DNA of 64,000 nucleotides, from positions 49,273,297 through 49,337,296 of the forward strand of contig CM049321.1 in the NCBI GenBank assembly GCA_026874595.1, written 5' to 3'. Shown here in pieces: positions 62,904-64,000 of this stretch. The notes beneath the pieces are model-generated. The model was not told the origin of the DNA, did not search any database, and was given only the letters and a program-made list of their open reading frames with translations. This stretch comes from Sipunculus nudus (taxonomy: Eukaryota > Annelida > Sipuncula > Golfingiida > Sipunculidae). Every line of letters begins with the position of its first letter. Position 1 is the stretch's first letter. The position numbers were made by a program, and so were the translations under genes.

Positions 62904-64000
62904 AGCTAGCACTGCACAAATAACCAAACTTATAACAACACTTCTGCAGTCAGTGCTGGTGTTCTTAGTTTTGCAATATTTGTGTTAATGTTTGTGTTAA
63001 CGGAGGTTTCGATCCTCAAGTTTCAGTGTTCATTTTAACAGAGGACACGACAAAATTGACCTTTGACTGAGTGGAGAGAGTACAGATCTTTTCACTTCGG
63101 GGAATAAATTGAGTGACATTTTGTGCGAGCTATAGAGAGAATGTTGCTGTGAAAGGCGCATATTTTCCAACTCTATAGATAATAAATATGTTAAAGTATC
63201 TCCTCCACGAACAGTACAGGGAATGCAGATGTCAAACTGACTGTCCTACGAGCTGTATAATGCAGATGTGAATTTAACATTTGTTTCAGCTGCATAAATA
63301 GTGAATATATGAGAAATAAGGTTGGGAAAAAATAACTTCACGAGCTAGGTATCACAGAGAATGTAGCTGTGTAACCAAATAGTATGCCAGGTGATTCCTT
63401 TCAACGAGCATATGCTACGAGTATAAAGGGAAACAACTATTGAAGCAATATTAAAATTTAAAATGAAAATGGTGGTGACAGATGTATCGAGAATAGGACT
63501 TGACAATTTACTGGTCGTTACATGTATGCTTGAAACCAACCGGGGGATGCTCAATCTTTGATAAAAGGAGACACTAGAAGGATGCATGGGAAATAACGAC
63601 TTTCAAAGTGAACTTTTAATGAATGCATAGATCTACCTATATACAATGTCTTTGCTTTTACACTACCGTTAGATTACTCCATACCCTGATGATATATGAC
63701 GCCATACAAAAAAGAAAAGGTTCCACGATCAGCTCAATCGAGAGCTTTAGGCTCTTATTTAAATGTATAGCGAGAGTAGAAATTCGCTTACAATCGTAAT
63801 AGAACGTAAGGTCTGTGACGCAAGGCCTTACCGATGGTCTACAGCAAGTCTCTGACACACACAAGACTGCTGTCCTCGATGAAAAACTTTCTCGTTTAGA
63901 TGTTGACATTGCTTCACTTCAAGAGAACTGACTTGCAGACAAAGGGGTCATCAGTGAGAAGAACTATATTATTTCTTGGAAAAGTAAGTACATGAAGAGA

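Larger units (their letters stand above)
60152..64000 (+). repeat. Segmental duplication, right copy (runs off the window)
   Basis: This is the counterpart of 2550-7313. It begins at the polyadenylation signal of the CARD-S8 gene. Around 63320-63928 it has about 600 bases with no counterpart on the left, so one copy gained or lost sequence there. The alignment resumes at about 63931 and is still going at the window end. Confidence 0.9.

Overview
The window is eukaryotic nuclear DNA, probably from a bivalve or another lophotrochozoan invertebrate. The base composition is AT-rich. There are long introns with GT..AG borders, more than fifteen (TA)n arrays, poly-C/poly-G runs, tRNA-derived SINEs, small inverted-repeat elements and diverged segmental duplications. 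The mollusc guess rests on general character and on a repeat with a CCTTCCGTC..GTGACACTTT..CGCGCGATAA core (8.3 and 59.0 kb) of a kind I associate with bivalve genomes. It is an inference, not a measurement.

Only one convincing protein-coding gene is present. It lies on the + strand at 46749-60114 in seven exons. All six introns have canonical borders and the phases match throughout, giving 2160 coding bases (719 residues plus stop). The predicted protein has an N-terminal CARD (death fold) followed by two tandem subtilisin-like (S8 family) domains that appear to have lost the catalytic Asp, and probably the His. Both S8 domains are interrupted by a phase-1 intron at the same structural position, so they look like an internal duplication. 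A CARD fused to a double pseudo-subtilase is the best candidate here for an undescribed system, perhaps an innate immune or cell-death adaptor.

The DNA just past this gene (about 60150-64000) is a second copy of about 2550-7313. The shared segment starts next to the gene's AATAAA signal and includes a 39-bp minisatellite with different copy numbers on the two sides. The left copy carries a MITE (6071-6408) that is absent from the right copy.

The rest is repeat-rich. It includes SINE pieces at 11.5-11.9 and 24.2-24.7 kb, and a diverged tandem duplication at 22.7-26.2 kb. A hAT-like non-autonomous element lies at 27.09-28.69 kb. A decayed tyrosine-recombinase element lies at 34.46-36.19 kb, with split direct repeats in A1-ORF-B1-A2-B2 order. 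A fresher 3.2-kb tandem duplication spans 37.75-44.3 kb. Promoter-like CCAAT/CRE/TATA clusters occur at 16.89-16.94 kb (followed by a non-coding exon-like stretch ending at a GTAAGT donor) and, more weakly, at 13.79-13.87 kb. No rRNA, true tRNA gene or CRISPR array was seen.
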